64,000 nucleotides of DNA from Parietaria judaica (lineage: Eukaryota; Streptophyta; Magnoliopsida; Rosales; Urticaceae), in the NCBI GenBank assembly GCA_954871525.1, contig OX940863.1:26920001-26984000 (forward strand), read 5' to 3'. The translations under genes were made by a program, and so were the position numbers. Below are positions 31,681-47,220 of this stretch, in pieces. The stretch's first letter is position 1; each line of letters begins with the position of its first letter. The notes beneath the pieces were generated by a model. It was not told the origin of the DNA. It saw only the letters and a program-made list of their open reading frames with translations, and searched no databases.

Positions 31681-34600
31681 TGTTGGGAATCACGTCTCGG
31701 ATTCCGTGTAAATTATCACGAATTGTACCTCTGAACCGTCCAGGCAACATTTAAAAATATATATTTTAAAGCGGAAAACTTGTTATTCGTTCAACGGTCC
31801 GGATATCAGATAATAATCATATAACAAGATCTGATAAATATTATGTAATTTAATATTCATAAATCATTATTAATAATCTAGTCATTATAGGAAATAAATA
31901 GAAAGCAGTAAATGGTTGCATTTATTAACCCAATGCATAAGGCCGTACCTCTAATGACGACTTCCGGCTGTGCATTCTCAATCGGGCAGGGCTCCGCCGG
32001 TGCTGAGGGAAACTCCTGTGATCTTCCGGGATATTCTCCTGGATTCCTCGTACCGAAGCGTGGGCTTCGCCGGCAGGACTCCGTCGCAAAATTTAAACTG
32101 ATTGTTCTTTTTAAGCTTCCGGAGAACTAAGTCTCTTAAGTCGAACCAGAAAAAGAGATCATAGACAAAATTCGCAGACCCTGTGGGAGAGGGAGAGTTC
32201 GAATTTTTCTCTGGGGAGAGGTGTGTAAAATGTGTAGAATGGGCCTCCTATTTATAGGCTCAGAGTAGGGGTGTACAAAAAAACCGAAAAACCAAATTGT
32301 GGGACCAAAAACCTTATTACCGAAGACCTTAAAGACCGAAAAATAGGGTTCGGGTCCATAAAAGAAGGTCTTCGGTCCAATTGGACCGCATTGGGTCTTC
32401 GGTTTTCGGTTTCAATTTTGATAACCGGTACCAAAGACCCATTTGTACCGAAGACCTATTTAATTATTAATTTTTATTTTATAATAAATTCATATAAAAA
32501 TAAGGTAACTTTCATAATAAATTAATTTTATTTCTAAACATTTGTTTTCTTTCATCTTTTGTTTATGGTTGTTCGTGATTTTAATGTTCATAAAATTTGA
32601 TTTTTACTTGGGTTATTAAGGTTATTCAACATCATTAATAAAAGTCAAGCAATCATTTATTACAAATAGTTATTTTCTCGTAAGCAATAAACATGTTTGA
32701 TTCATTATTTAACATAAAAAAATTAAAAGTACTATTGATGAAGATAATTTTTTACAATATATATTTTTTTTACTATAAATGAGAGTCTAATTAGGTCCAA
32801 AACCGAATCTAGGACCGCATTTCGGTACTAAACAAGGTTTTCGGTACAAACGGTTCTGGCTCTATAAGATAGGGTGGTCTTCGGTTTTTAATTTCAAAAA
32901 ACCGAATAATAGGGTCCAAGTCTTTTTTTTTTTTGTAAAACCGATATCGAAGACCCTCTTGTACAGCCCTAGCTCAGAGTGTTACCGAATTGGAGAAATT
33001 TCCTCCCTAATTTTTTAATTCTACATATTAAATATAATTAATTATTTCAATCCAATGGTCTAGATTTAATCTTATCCTAATCCAATGGATATAATTAATT
33101 AGGGATTTGATTAAATAAGAAAGATTTGATAAAATCAAAAATCCAATCTTATCTTCTTATCTTTATAAAATTCGAATTATATATATATATTAAAATTCGA
33201 ATTAATATTATCAAGATCAAACGGTTGAGATAAATCTTTAAACCGATCTAATGGATCAAATTAGTTTAGGATAAAATCAAATATTAAAGGATTTAATAAA
33301 AACAAATTCAAATTTATCCAAAAACTATAATTCGAAAAATAATATAAATATATATAATTAATTAATTTCTAATCCGACGGTAAAGATTAAATCTTAGACC
33401 GATCTAACAGATATAATTAATTAATCAAATTCGAAAATCAAAACTTGGTCACCAAGTTATTAATTTTGAATTCATCAATATCCGAATCCAACGGTTGATA
33501 TTAAATCATAACCGATCCAATGAATTAAATTGATTTTAGGATTTTTCACAAATACCAAAACATTTGGTACTTTTGCCGCAATTATGGAAAAACCAAAGTC
33601 TATCCATTCGAATATGTATGGTTCCACATTCCAAGGCCCAATTCGATTTCTACACTTATAATATATACAAAATTATATTATTTACATATTAATATAAATC
33701 TATTAATTATTAATTAATTATTAATAATACATTTATAATTAAATTCGAATAATTAAATTATATTAATATTCTATGATCTCAATATCACACATTTAAATGT
33801 CATGGTGACACACCATCATTTAAATTCGTGACATGTGATTTAATTTCATAGTTTACCGAAACGATCACAAACATAGAAATTCTCTAAATCATAAACTGTA
33901 CGTCGAAACGACTCGGTTCCAAAAGCAAAGTTGCTTAGAATTTATTTTCTAACAATTTTAATGTTGACAGAAAATCCAAATTCTACTTTCTTTTGTCAGT
34001 TAATTTTGGTTACCAAGATATGGTACTTTTGCCACGCTACTGATAAAACTATCTTATGTCTATCACAGACTTCAGTTTTATGAGTCTTGCCAAATGATCT
34101 TAAAAACATTTCAAATGTTTTTATCACGTACGTATCATCCGTTACGGAGCTATCCTGGGGACCATGGACTCGTATCACTTAAGCTCCAACGAACTGCTAG
34201 GGTGTTTGTCAAACCTCGGTGTTATTCCATTATAAACCCGAGGCTGCACTCTTTAGTGATACAGTATATATTAATCCCTTAATTACATCAGGGTGTCCAT
34301 TGATACAATCAAATTCGGGTTATTGATCTTTCACTTGATGATCCACACACGAGCAGGCGGTTTCTACCGTTATGCCCCTCATTGCATTTTCATCCTTGAC
34401 TCAGTCAGTAATATTATGAGTAACCCACTTATGTTTCGATTCATAAGTTGCTCACAGGTACCTCTCACTTCTCACCACCGACAATCAAGGGAATCATCAT
34501 GACTCTTAAGAGAGCTGTGTGATGCCCATGTCTACGACCAAGCTACCCTTACTGCTGACTATCATGTTCCCAAAATAATAGTGTTGGGAACAACGGTAAT

Positions 34601-35083
34601 ATATTGTGTTCTTTAACGGTTAAATCAAAGAACAATCAAGCTAGCAGCTCGAACTCAAGATCACTCAGGACTTAGATCGAATATCCATTTGATAATCTAC
34701 TAGTGACTCAACTCCAAGTTATCAGTGATGGTCTTATATGATAACTTCCGGAGTTTAAGTCAAGTCCAGTCTAGTATGAAGACACTTCATACTTAATGCA
34801 CTTCTAGTGAGTATGACACACACAAAATCCAGAATAGGATTGTCACTTAGTCACATTAATGACCTTATATGATTAATGGGCTCCCACCCAGTTAATCAGG
34901 ATTGACTCTGTTATGATAATAATACATAATTGCATCCTATATGAACTAAGGATCAAACATTCTATTTATTCTACCGAAAACTATAATAAGATTATCATAA
35001 TAAGCATCATCTTTATTCAACGACTTGTCATAATCTTTTACAAATGGATAAAATATCTTGTTTAAGGACACGCATGTCCAACA
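31681..35083 (-). mobile_element. Inner solo LTR (minus strand)
   Basis: Starts TGTTGGGAATCACG on the plus strand and ends GCATGTCCAACA, flanked by AACAA on both sides (31676-31680 and 35084-35088). The minus-strand TATA box (TATAAATA, plus coordinates 32249-32256) is followed by a leader-like stretch, so it reads on the minus strand. Without the 706-bp hAT MITE and its duplication it is about 2.7 kb. No coding capacity. Confidence 0.85.
32266..32971. mobile_element. hAT MITE inside the inner LTR
   Basis: Ends TAGGGGTGTACAAAAA and, from the right, TAGGGCTGTACAAG. The 8-bp target duplication GCTCAGAG is perfect (32258-32265 and 32972-32979). Subterminal regions repeat ACCGAAGACC-type words on both strands. 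No transposase. Confidence 0.93.
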
Positions 35084-35478
35084 AACAAGTGGTAAGAGTT
35101 CCAAGTTTCTTCCTCTCTTGTTCATAAAAGAGCCCACACTTTAAGTCTCATAAAATCCGTTAGGCATAACATCGATTCTATCGTGGTTGTTTGATTGAAG
35201 ACGGAGGGACGACTCTTGAAGAGCGACGACGTTAATCCGTGAATAAATCCAGAATTGTAAGTTTCCGCATCCTATAATTGGTTATACGATGTTGTGTATT
35301 TTTCATGGTTATTTTACGTAGTAATTATTTTGCATGCATGATTAATCGTTTTTATCGCTACGTTTAATATTAATATGACTAAATGTGTTTTTTCATATTA
35401 TAAGAAATTTTAAAATTCTGCCGTAATTCGTTACGTTCAATATTTATATTAAAAATTTAATATTTTTCCAACATCTAT

Positions 35479-36120
35479 GTCACTCTATACATGTTTTGGT
35501 GATACAAGTTTTAATTGTTTATAATATTAATTGTTTTTATTTGCATGATTTTTTTGAAAAATATTTAAATTCACATTAGAATTTTATAAATATATTACCA
35601 TGCCACATGTCATTTAATGGTAAGTTTTTTTTTTTCCCTAGATCCCTGAGCTAAAATAAATACAAGATTCTAATTTCTAATTCGATTTCGACGTTGAACT
35701 CTTAAAATTAACACATCTTGATTAGAAATTACTGACATTTACAAACATATTATTACTTTATTAGTCTATAAACGATTAATTATCATCACTTTTTAATTTC
35801 GAAATTTTCCTTTCTGCTACAACGTTCTTATAAACGGAGACATCAGATTACCAATACAGACAAAACAATTAATGACATGTGACATTTTAGCTTAAGGAGT
35901 TTTTTATTCTGTCTTATTCTTATCTACATATATATATGCTAATGCTATAATAGCTATATACGGATCCGTGACTTTTGTTCAATTAATGCAGATAAAATTA
36001 ATATAAAATCCCCAAGAACACGTCCACATTGCGCCATGAAATGTGGAATCCAATGCCTAACACCCAATTTAACTCACGTAATTTACTCAAATTGTCCATT
36101 TTCTTGCTGATTTTGATTTA
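35479..36120. other. AT-rich intergenic, nothing recognised
   Basis: No gene or repeat recognised. Confidence 0.5.
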
Positions 36121-37145
36121 TCAGTTGAAATCAATTCTCTTAGATTGCGACCCACCAAAAATTCTGCTAATGTTGTTGACAATGTTGTTTGACTTGGTGT
36201 TGTTGCTCGTGATGGCGGATTTGTTGTGCTTGGTATTGTTGTTCGTTGCTAAGGCTTTGCCAATCCGGAATATTTGTACCTTGATAATTAAGTAAGTTCG
36301 TAAACCACCGACGTGACCTTGAGAAAATAATAATTGTTGGTTCATACCGACGCCACCGACACCATATTGAGGATGAGCCGGTAACGGTACGCTAGAAGAA
36401 CCGGGAACATTATGTTGATTCATAACTCCGAATTTATAATTATGTTGACTAAAAGCCGTCCCGCTATTAATCGACCGAGGCGACGGAATAGTAGTGCGTC
36501 CTTTTCCTCGGACATCGGGACGTCCTCGAGAACGGTTGTTGCCACTCGACATATTAACGATAATAACGATAAATTAAACTAATAACAACGGAAATATAAA
36601 CTAAATTAAACTAAATAATAACGATAAATTAAACTAATAATAATAGAAATATAAACTAAATTAAACTAATAACTAATAAAAACTATAACTAATAACAATT
36701 AAAATACCTAAACTATATATTAAACTAGTATTTGAGAGTATTTATATAATTATAAAGTAGCTAAACTATAGCCTAAATTCGGAAATTTGAGAGCTTGAGA
36801 GAGTTTGAGAGAGTTGGAGATGAAGAGAAGAAGTTGTGTGAAAAAAATGGGGGTAGAATGGTGTATTTATAGGGAAAAATATGTAGGAATTTGAGTAAGA
36901 GGTGTAAATGTGGCTCCAACGGCTATTTTTGAGGACCCCGAGGCAATATCATCTCAGCCGTTGATGAGATCCATCCAACGGCTCTCGTTCCACGCGAGTT
37001 TTTTTGTTTTGTTTTTTAAATACCGGAACCGGATCCATCCGGATCCGTGTTATGCCGGATCCGGATTGTTCCGGATCCGGGTTTTTCCGGACCCGGATAT
37101 ATCCGGGTCCGGGTTTTCTAAATAAAAAAAAAAAGGGGGGGTTCC
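36121..37145 (-). mobile_element. hAT 5' remnant with N-terminal reading frame
   Basis: Read on the minus strand it has GC-rich subterminal repeats of the CCGGATCC type (37020-37120), a TATA box (36864-36871), a CT-rich leader (36780-36840) and an ATG at 36552. This is the same order as in hAT A and hAT B. The 143-aa frame (36552-36121; MSSGNNRSRGRPDVRG) is rich in Arg, Gly, Asn and Ser and has no finger or catalytic motif. No clear terminal repeats or target duplication were found, so it is a truncated copy. Confidence 0.55.
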
Positions 37146-37427
37146 GGGTTTTACCCGGTTACGCCATTTTGAGGATTATTAAATTGTCATATTTAATATC
37201 GTAGCGTGTATCTATCTGCTTCCATGACTTAATACTGTTACTGTTATATAAATTTCACTGATAATTAGACCTTTGACATTTTGGTTCATTTTCTTTTTAT
37301 TGTTTTGTATATTATCATATCCAATTAAATGGATAAAAGTTTGTTTGTTTCGTGTCCCCACAGCAAATATGTCTTGATTCCCGCAGTTAAACCCGTGAAT
37401 CTCTCTCTCTCTCTCTCTAACGGCTAA

Positions 37428-40706
<3,279 letters not shown>

Positions 40707-41934
40707 GTTTATAAGGATCCGTACCGAACTTCCACTACATACACAAAATTTAAAAATATTCCTTAAGAAAAACCAATTCAAAACTTCTGGTGTAATTTAG
40801 ACCCGAACCGCGCGAAGCTTTGTACGCGCTGTGTTGGATTTCAACTTTTGAACAACATATGTACCGTTAATTATTTTCAAGACTTGGATGATTTGGATTT
40901 AAGTTTTCTCTAATATTGTTTTTGTTAGTTCTTATTTATTTAAAACAATTTTCACATTTTAAGATTCGGAAAATGAGTAAAACTAGTATTGATTCGGATT
41001 AGCATAGGCGACTTAAATCGATTGCGTTATATATATAAGATTATAAATTACGCTCAAATAATATCAAGAGGAAATATTATTTTGAACCAAGATTTCTTAA
41101 TTTTATTGGTTTTGTTTTGAACTTCCTTAAAAAGAAAATAATTAATTTTGTTGGTTTTCTTAAATAACGATCCGAAAAATTAAAATAGATAAGAAGTTAT
41201 GAAAAGATTTCTTAATTTTTTTGGTTGTATTGGGTTTTTAATTTACTTAAAATTTGGAAATTTGAAAATTGGCCCAACGTATAAATTAGTACTGATTAGG
41301 AGTGTACGCAACTTGAATTGATTGAATTTGCAAAATATATTACTCAATATAAAGTGCAAATTGAGTTGTAATAAGATCTCTTTTTTTATTATTTTTATAA
41401 ATTAGCTAATAAATCGTTAAAAAATGTGTCTAAAATATTTGAATTTGACTTAAATTACCTAAACATAAATAAAATACAATGCACGAGAAAGAAACATATA
41501 TTTCACACTAAAGTACGTGATAGTCGTGAAGAAACAAAACGAGAAAAATAAGCCAATTCACATAGATGGAAACCGAAAGGCAAAAAAGAATTATTATTGT
41601 GATAAGAAACAAACACATTCTTGATCCATCTTATGCTAATAACATGTTCAAAGACTCAATTTACAAGTGCCTATGGACTTGGTTATCCGCGAAAGAAGCA
41701 GCCCATGGAAGGAAATGTCGCTCCACACTACATTACTCCGCGGGCGTAAGGACTCATGAATGTGTCGGATTTCCCCGAAACTCTAAAAACTTGATTTTTC
41801 TTTAAAAAAAAAATTGTCCTACCAAATACCAATACAGACGAAACAAAATTATGTAACTTACTTACAAGACTTGAACTTGTCAACGGAATGCCGCGAAATA
41901 TGAAACTTTTCGATTAAGTCTGACGCGTTCGTGA
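40707..41934. other. GH9 3' flank, nothing further recognised
   Basis: AT-rich. A short frame at 41566-41805 has no recognisable motif and is probably chance. Confidence 0.5.
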
Positions 41935-42094
41935 GTCGTAGACAGAGCCGGCCTTGTGGGTAGTTTGACTAGGCATGGGCCTAGGGCCTCATATTTAGGA
42001 GAAAAAAATGAACCAACTTAGGGGCCTCTTAATTTGTGTTAAAGGGCCCAAATAAAAATAAATTTAAAAATTAAATATATATATATATATATTT

Positions 42095-42876
42095 GAAAGG
42101 GAGTAGCGCTATCGGCAAAGGTTATCATTAGGGCTGCAACCGGTCGGTTAACCTGTTTATTTTTCACTTTCTGGTATCCTTAACCTAATTCCGGTTAGTC
42201 ATGTTTTAATAACCTTAACCAGTTTTTGAAACCGGTTAACCTAATTACCGGTTATCAAAATCTAATTAACCTGTTTAATAACCTTAACCTGTTTTTTTTT
42301 GTTAAAAAAATATAGCATTCAACAGAGTTTATCGCAACGATCAAACATATCGGTCCAGATGAACAACAATAATAAAACTTGAATAAATAATATGAAGCAT
42401 AACAATAATAGATAATGAACAAGATCAAGCAGAGAACGATAAAACAACTGAAGAAGATTAGGCGAGAAAAAAAGAAGAGAAAGTCGATGAGGAGGAAAGA
42501 AGAAATGGTAGGGGAGAAAAAGAAGGAGAAAAAAGTCGAAGAGGTTTTGACGGAAAGAGAGAAAACCCTACTTAATTTAATTTTAAAATATTTAACTAAA
42601 AAAATTAATATTAAAATCTGTTACAAAAACCGGTTACTAAAATAACCTGTTTTGAAAAATAAATAACTTGTAACCTTATCCTGTTTGAAACCGGATACGG
42701 TTAACCTTAACCTGTTTTCAAAATAATTCGGTTACGGTTATTTTAAACCGGATAATTTTCGGTTACGATTTTAAAATTCGGTTACCGGTTATTTTGCACA
42801 CTCTAGTTATCATGGGGTTTCAAACCCGTGACCTCTTGAATAGAGGTGTAGTGGAGTTACTACTAGGCTTGCTTAG
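42095..42876 (-). mobile_element. SINE-like sequence interrupted by a hAT MITE
   Basis: Read on the minus strand from 42876: AGTAGTAACTCCACTACACC (A-box region) then a B-box-like GGGTTTGAAAC near 42817. The sequence is related to the SINE-like element at 6040. It is cut at 42813/42121 by the nested hAT, with the remainder at about 42095-42120. Confidence 0.45.
42129..42805. mobile_element. hAT MITE, nested
   Basis: Ends TAGGGCTGCAACCGG and, from the right, TAGAGTGTGCAAAATAACCGG. Perfect 8-bp duplication GTTATCAT (42121-42128 and 42806-42813). Subterminal words ACCGGTT and GGTTAACC repeat at both ends. A Lys/Glu-rich frame (42415-42645) inside is low-complexity and not a recognisable gene. 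Confidence 0.92.
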
Positions 42877-43009
42877 TTAAAAATTAAATATATGTGATAG
42901 TATTCAATTCTGACTACTTCATGAATTGAATATGCCCACGGGTTTCGAAAATCAAGAAAAGTGCAAGTGAAAGGCCAAGGGTATATCATTTTTCCATTAT
43001 AATTTCTTG

Positions 43010-43048
<39 letters not shown>

Positions 43049-43309
43049 CTAAATTGGAGTTCGATTAGATATTGAAAAAATAATTTGTTATTTTTTTATT
43101 ATTCAAGTAAATTATAAAGAAATTAACCAATATGTTTATTTATGAATTTTATGCATTTAGGATCAAATTCAATGAATTCATTTAGAAGACTTTCAAAATT
43201 AATTGAATTATAAATTGCATTGAAATTTGATTTCTCAATTTTAATAGGGGTCTCAAAATTAGTCTTCGCCTAGGGCCTCGACAAATTCAGGGCCGGCCCT
43301 GGTCGTACA

Positions 43310-43914
43310 GAGCAAATTCTTAAACGAAAAGGATTTGTAAGAGAGCAATGTTAAACAGTCAAGGGTATATATATAATTTTTTTCATTGTAATCCTCTTTC
43401 AAAATATATTTTCATTAGTACGATTAATTGTAACATTGTACACTCTTGTGTACTATACCTATACAATATTAAATAGTGAGCTAAAATAAACCAATAAATC
43501 ACCTAAAAAATCTAAAGCAATTTGCAGTAAAATTTTATACCATAGTTTTGGCTCACACTTTCGACACATTGCATAAAACTTCACACTTAAGTTCTAAAAA
43601 ATTGACCGCACCCACCAAATTACAATTCCACCCTCCAAATCAAACAAAAGGTCTCGTCCAATCCAAACTTAAGGGTGTTTTCGTAATTTTCATATCAACA
43701 AATAGAATCCCAAATCGCGTCGGTGTGCTCAAGAATCTCTTCAGCACGAAGACGCTGAAACGAGAATGAAATCTCCATTTTCATAATTTCCGAAAATCAA
43801 TTTTAGAAAAACAAAAACAAAAAAGAAATTTGGAAACGAGATCTGATCTGATCTGAGATCGGTTGAGGAAGAAAATCCCAAATCCAATCTCAGATCGAGC
43901 AAACCCTAGAATCC
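43310..43914. other. Upstream region of the GOST gene
   Basis: No TATA box seen close to the start. The leader just before the ATG is A/G-rich (43800-43900). The short frame at 43548-43769 has no recognisable motif. Confidence 0.5.
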
Positions 43915-45243
43915 ATGGCGGTCTCGTCCCGATTCCTCCTCCTCCTCCTCGCTGCCGCTCTCGCGGTTCTGATCTCGCCGTGCCTCGCCGAAATCAGGAG
44001 CACCAAGATCCGGAGCGACGCTCGGCCGATCATCCCCTTCGACGAGTTCGGGTTCACGCACAACGGTCGCCTCGAGCTCAACGCGTCGGCGATCTCGCTC
44101 TCGAGCTACGACGCCGACCTCTCCAATGTCGGATTCTTCCTCTGCACGCGCGAGGCGTGGATCCACGTCTACCAGCTGCTCGAGGAAAGGGAGATCGACT
44201 GCGCGCTGAAGTCAGAGCTCGCAAAGAAGGTTCTGACCTTCGCGGGCCTGAAATCCGCCGGCGACGGCGAGGCTCGCGCGATGGGGACGGTCTATTCCGA
44301 GACCGACGCCGATCAGTACACGCTCCTGTTCGCGAATTGCATCCAGGGATTGACGGTCTCGATGGACGTCCGGTCGGTGATGTACAATCTCGACGGGAAG
44401 AACGAGGTCTGGGACTATCTGTCGGCCGGGAAGACGGTGCTTCCTCGGGTTTTCTTCATGTTCTCGCTCGGGTACTTCGTCCTCGCCGGGCTGTGGCTTT
44501 ACGTGCTCTACAAGAAACGGCTCACGGTTTTCGGAATCCATTTCTTCATGCTCGCGGTTGTGATTCTCAAGGCGTTGAATCTGCTCTTCGAGGCCGAGGA
44601 CAAGTCGTACATCAAGAAGACCGGAAGCGCCCATGGCTGGGATGTTCTCTTCTACATCTTCAGCTTCTTAAAAGGGATCACTCTCTTCACTCTGATCGTG
44701 CTCATCGGGACCGGGTGGTCGTTTTTGAAGCCTTACTTGCAGGACAAGGAAAAGAAGGTTCTGATGATCGTGATTCCTCTGCAAGTCGTGGCGAACATCG
44801 CCCAGGTTGTGATCGACGAGACCGGCCCGTTCGGAAGTGAGTGGTTCACGTGGAAGCAGATATTCTTGCTTGTTGACGTGATATGCTGCTGTGCGGTGCT
44901 TTTCCCTATCGTCTGGTCGATCAAGAACCTGCGCGAGGCGGCTAAGACCGACGGGAAAGCAGCGGTGAACTTGATGAAGCTCACCCTGTTCAGGCAATAC
45001 TACATCGTGGTCATCTGCTACATTTACTTCACTCGGGTTGTGTTCTTCGCGCTGGAGACCATCACCTCGTACCGGTACCTCTGGACCAGCGTGGTGGCAT
45101 CAGAGCTCGCCACGCTCGGCTTCTACGTGTTCACGGGGTACAAGTTCAAGCCCGAAGCGCACAACCCTTACTTTGTGATCGACGACGAAGAGGAGGAGGC
45201 AGCGGCTGATGCGCTGAAGCTCGAGGATGAGTTCGAGCTGTGA
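43915..45243 (+). CDS. GOST-type seven-transmembrane protein (CAND/lung 7TM receptor family)
   Basis: Single-exon 442-aa protein. Residues 1-25 are a signal peptide (FLLLLLAAALAVLISPC then LA). A luminal/extracellular domain (26-175) has a possible N-glycosylation site at N56 (NAS). Seven hydrophobic segments follow at about 180-201, 207-225, 246-266, 277-294, 312-333, 356-378 and 387-405. The cytoplasmic tail is acidic (DDEEEEAAADALKLEDEFEL). The family (Pfam Lung_7-TM_R, GPR107/108-like; candidate G-protein-coupled receptors 6/7 in Arabidopsis) is Golgi or endosomal in known members; a receptor role in plants is not settled. Length and lack of introns fit the plant members as I recall them. 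Codon third positions are GC-rich, like the other host genes here and unlike the surrounding DNA. Confidence 0.92.
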   Translation: MAVSSRFLLLLLAAALAVLISPCLAEIRSTKIRSDARPIIPFDEFGFTHNGRLELNASAISLSSYDADLSNVGFFLCTREAWIHVYQLLEEREIDCALKSELAKKVLTFAGLKSAGDGEARAMGTVYSETDADQYTLLFANCIQGLTVSMDVRSVMYNLDGKNEVWDYLSAGKTVLPRVFFMFSLGYFVLAGLWLYVLYKKRLTVFGIHFFMLAVVILKALNLLFEAEDKSYIKKTGSAHGWDVLFYIFSFLKGITLFTLIVLIGTGWSFLKPYLQDKEKKVLMIVIPLQVVANIAQVVIDETGPFGSEWFTWKQIFLLVDVICCCAVLFPIVWSIKNLREAAKTDGKAAVNLMKLTLFRQYYIVVICYIYFTRVVFFALETITSYRYLWTSVVASELATLGFYVFTGYKFKPEAHNPYFVIDDEEEEAAADALKLEDEFEL

Positions 45244-45659
45244 TTCGCAGATGGCGGTGCAAATTCAAGGCCTCCCCGGTGATCGGGCTCCATTAAGGTA
45301 GGATTTTTACGCCTGTTACCGCTCTGAATGTTGTAGGTTTCATTGAAATAGAATTGGGTTGTGTTTCGCTTTACCATATTACAAACATTACCTTTTGAGT
45401 TGGTAGGGCAGTCTCGTATACTTGTTTTGTTTACATTTATGTGAATTAGATACTCTGTTGCTCATCATGTGTGTGAATCAGAATCGGATCAGATAGTCTA
45501 TATGTATGTACTGAAACTAAATAATCCAGTATTCATTTTTTGGTAAGAAAGACTTGTTCTTTATCTTTGTTTTTCGATTACGAGATTATATATTTACATC
45601 GTAGTACATGAATTTAGGTTCTTTTGCAAGAATAAACCAGTGTTGCTTATAATATCAAA
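45244..45659. other. GOST 3' flank
   Basis: Untranslated and intergenic sequence before the SINE; no separate gene seen. Confidence 0.5.
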
Positions 45660-45819
45660 TTTGATTGGTCTAGTGGTAAGGACAATACTCGGGATCTTGA
45701 ACATCCCACGTTCGATTCCCCCTGGACGCAATAATTGCGGCCACTGGGGTAGTCTCCCAGTCGGTAATGCCAATGCCCTGTGATTACTAATGGGGTGTAC
45801 TCGGGTACCACAGTTATCA

Positions 45820-45851
<32 letters not shown>

Positions 45852-45852
45852 C
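45660..45852 (+). mobile_element. SINE, tRNA-derived
   Basis: A-box TGGTCTAGTGGTAAGG (45666 on) and B-box GTTCGATTCC (45710-45719) with the right spacing for a pol III promoter. A tRNA-unrelated body follows (to about 45823) and then a TA-rich tail (45824-45852). I found no clear target duplication. Confidence 0.7.
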
Positions 45853-46506
45853 AACTGTGATTGGCAAGAGGGCATTTCCATTACATTATAGTATTAGGAA
45901 GTCGTAAGCTTTGGAGTAAAGCAAGAAAACCACACAAACCAAATCTAAAGCAATAGTTTGACTTTCTATCGATTAGTCAACGGTCCATATTTTGACTTTC
46001 TACCATTGCGTAGGACCAGGAATAGAAATACAAGTGAAACAAGAACACTTGATTGATTCACGTAATATCGATCTTCAGTTTAGCCTAAACTAAATTACAA
46101 TATTGTTATATTCCTAAATCTGTATCAAAGCAAATGTTTGGTTGTCAATTTAAGATAATTGCTATGGCATCTTGTTCATTTAGTTAGTGCTTTTTTTTTT
46201 CTTCTAAAAATCAGTGAGTATGAAGCTCTGTTGTTAAGATAAAATTTTTGTTATCAATTTTTTTTTTTTTACTAAATATCCTAAATTAAAAAGATTAAAA
46301 TACTGAACTGGAGTTCCATACAATTTTGAGTGTATAACTCGAAGTCCCTAAGCTTCGTAGTAGATAGCTTCGCGGTTTAGGCTGCAAAAATTAGCCTTCT
46401 TTCGATACAACATATGTAAGGGTTAAACCCTAATTCTCAAATCATAAGACGAAACTGGCAAAAGCGAAGAATAAAAATAACACTAGAATTGCACGTCTAC
46501 TTGCTC
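45853..46506. other. AT-rich intergenic, nothing recognised
   Basis: No gene or repeat recognised, apart from the word TTGCACGTCTACTTG just before the next hAT, which recurs at 47223. Confidence 0.5.
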
Positions 46507-46514
46507 TCAGTGTG

Positions 46515-47212
46515 CAGTGGCGGATCCAGGATTTATGGACAGGGGGGGCCGGAAAAAAAAAATCAATGACATATAAGCATAAATTTACGGTTTTTTAATA
46601 TTATATTTAAGATTTAATGTTACCATATTTCTTTTAGCTTTATAGGTATGTGCAAAAATAAATCGTTTGTCAATTTCATTTACTTTTATATCATTTAATG
46701 TTTAAAAATTACAAACCGAAAATCGTAAGAAAAAATTTATTTGGCGGATTTATCAAGTAGTTTACGATTTTTTTTATTTAACACTATTAAAGTATTAATC
46801 ACTATAGATTATATTACATATATTTTATAGTGAATTAAAAAAATCATTAAAACATCAATTACTAAGGCTTTGAATTACACAATTACGTAGATCCTATCAT
46901 CCAATGGGCAAGTTTTACCGAGTCTTGTGTAATAATTTCAAATTATAAGGGTAATATTGTACTTTGAAAACTACTAATAAAGGTTGTCAAGTTTTATCGT
47001 AATAATATCAAGACTTAAGGGCAAAATAGTAATATCTACTTTATTCTCCTTCTCTATCGTGATGAGTCCAGAGCAGAGAGATTGAAAAATGCTCGTCGGA
47101 AAACACAGATGCTCGTCAATGGCGGAGAGGTGAAGAAAGAAAGATATAGCTTACGAGAAACGCGAAATGGTAGGGCACGGCCATCCCAGCTTTGGCCGTG
47201 GATCCGCCGCTG
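46515..47212. mobile_element. hAT MITE (CAGTGGCGGATCCA type)
   Basis: Ends CAGTGGCGGATCCAGG and, from the right, CAGCGGCGGATCCACGG. The perfect 8-bp duplication TCAGTGTG lies at 46507-46514 and 47213-47220. No coding. The same terminus type is found at 60491-60779. Confidence 0.93.
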
Positions 47213-47220
47213 TCAGTGTG

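Larger units (their letters stand above)
30123..35473 (+). mobile_element. Outer solo LTR, interrupted by a second LTR
   Basis: Starts TGTTGGGATTTATGCCC and ends TTTTTCCAACA, with the perfect 5-bp duplication TCTAT on both sides (30118-30122 and 35474-35478). Its TATA box (TATAAATA) is at 31568-31575, so it reads on the plus strand. The sequence is split at 31680/35089 by the inner element; without the insert it is about 1.94 kb. No coding region, primer site or second LTR is present, so it is most likely a solo LTR left by recombination. Confidence 0.85.
41943..43301. mobile_element. hAT element, outer, non-autonomous
   Basis: Ends CAGAGCCGGCCTTG and, from the right, CAGGGCCGGCCCTGAA. The flanking 8-bp duplications GTCGTAGA (41935-41942) and GTCGTACA (43302-43309) differ by one base. 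Both ends share GGGCCTAGGGCCTC-like words. No transposase. Inside it is a SINE-like sequence and a second hAT. Confidence 0.88.

Noticed and set aside
34573..35083. A second TGTTGGGAAC inside the inner LTR, suggesting a separate 511-bp LTR
   Set aside because: No primer site, purine tract, partner repeat or target duplication supports it; the AACAA duplication fits the larger unit.
42415..42645. Lys/Glu-rich frame in the nested hAT
   Set aside because: Low-complexity purine-rich sequence without motif; not a transposase.
43863..44840. 325-aa frame overlapping the GOST gene
   Set aside because: It lies in another frame of the GOST coding region, is Arg-rich, and exists because of high GC at third codon positions.
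45660..45730. tRNA gene
   Set aside because: A and B boxes are present, but the cloverleaf is not complete and a tRNA-unrelated body follows, which fits a SINE better.
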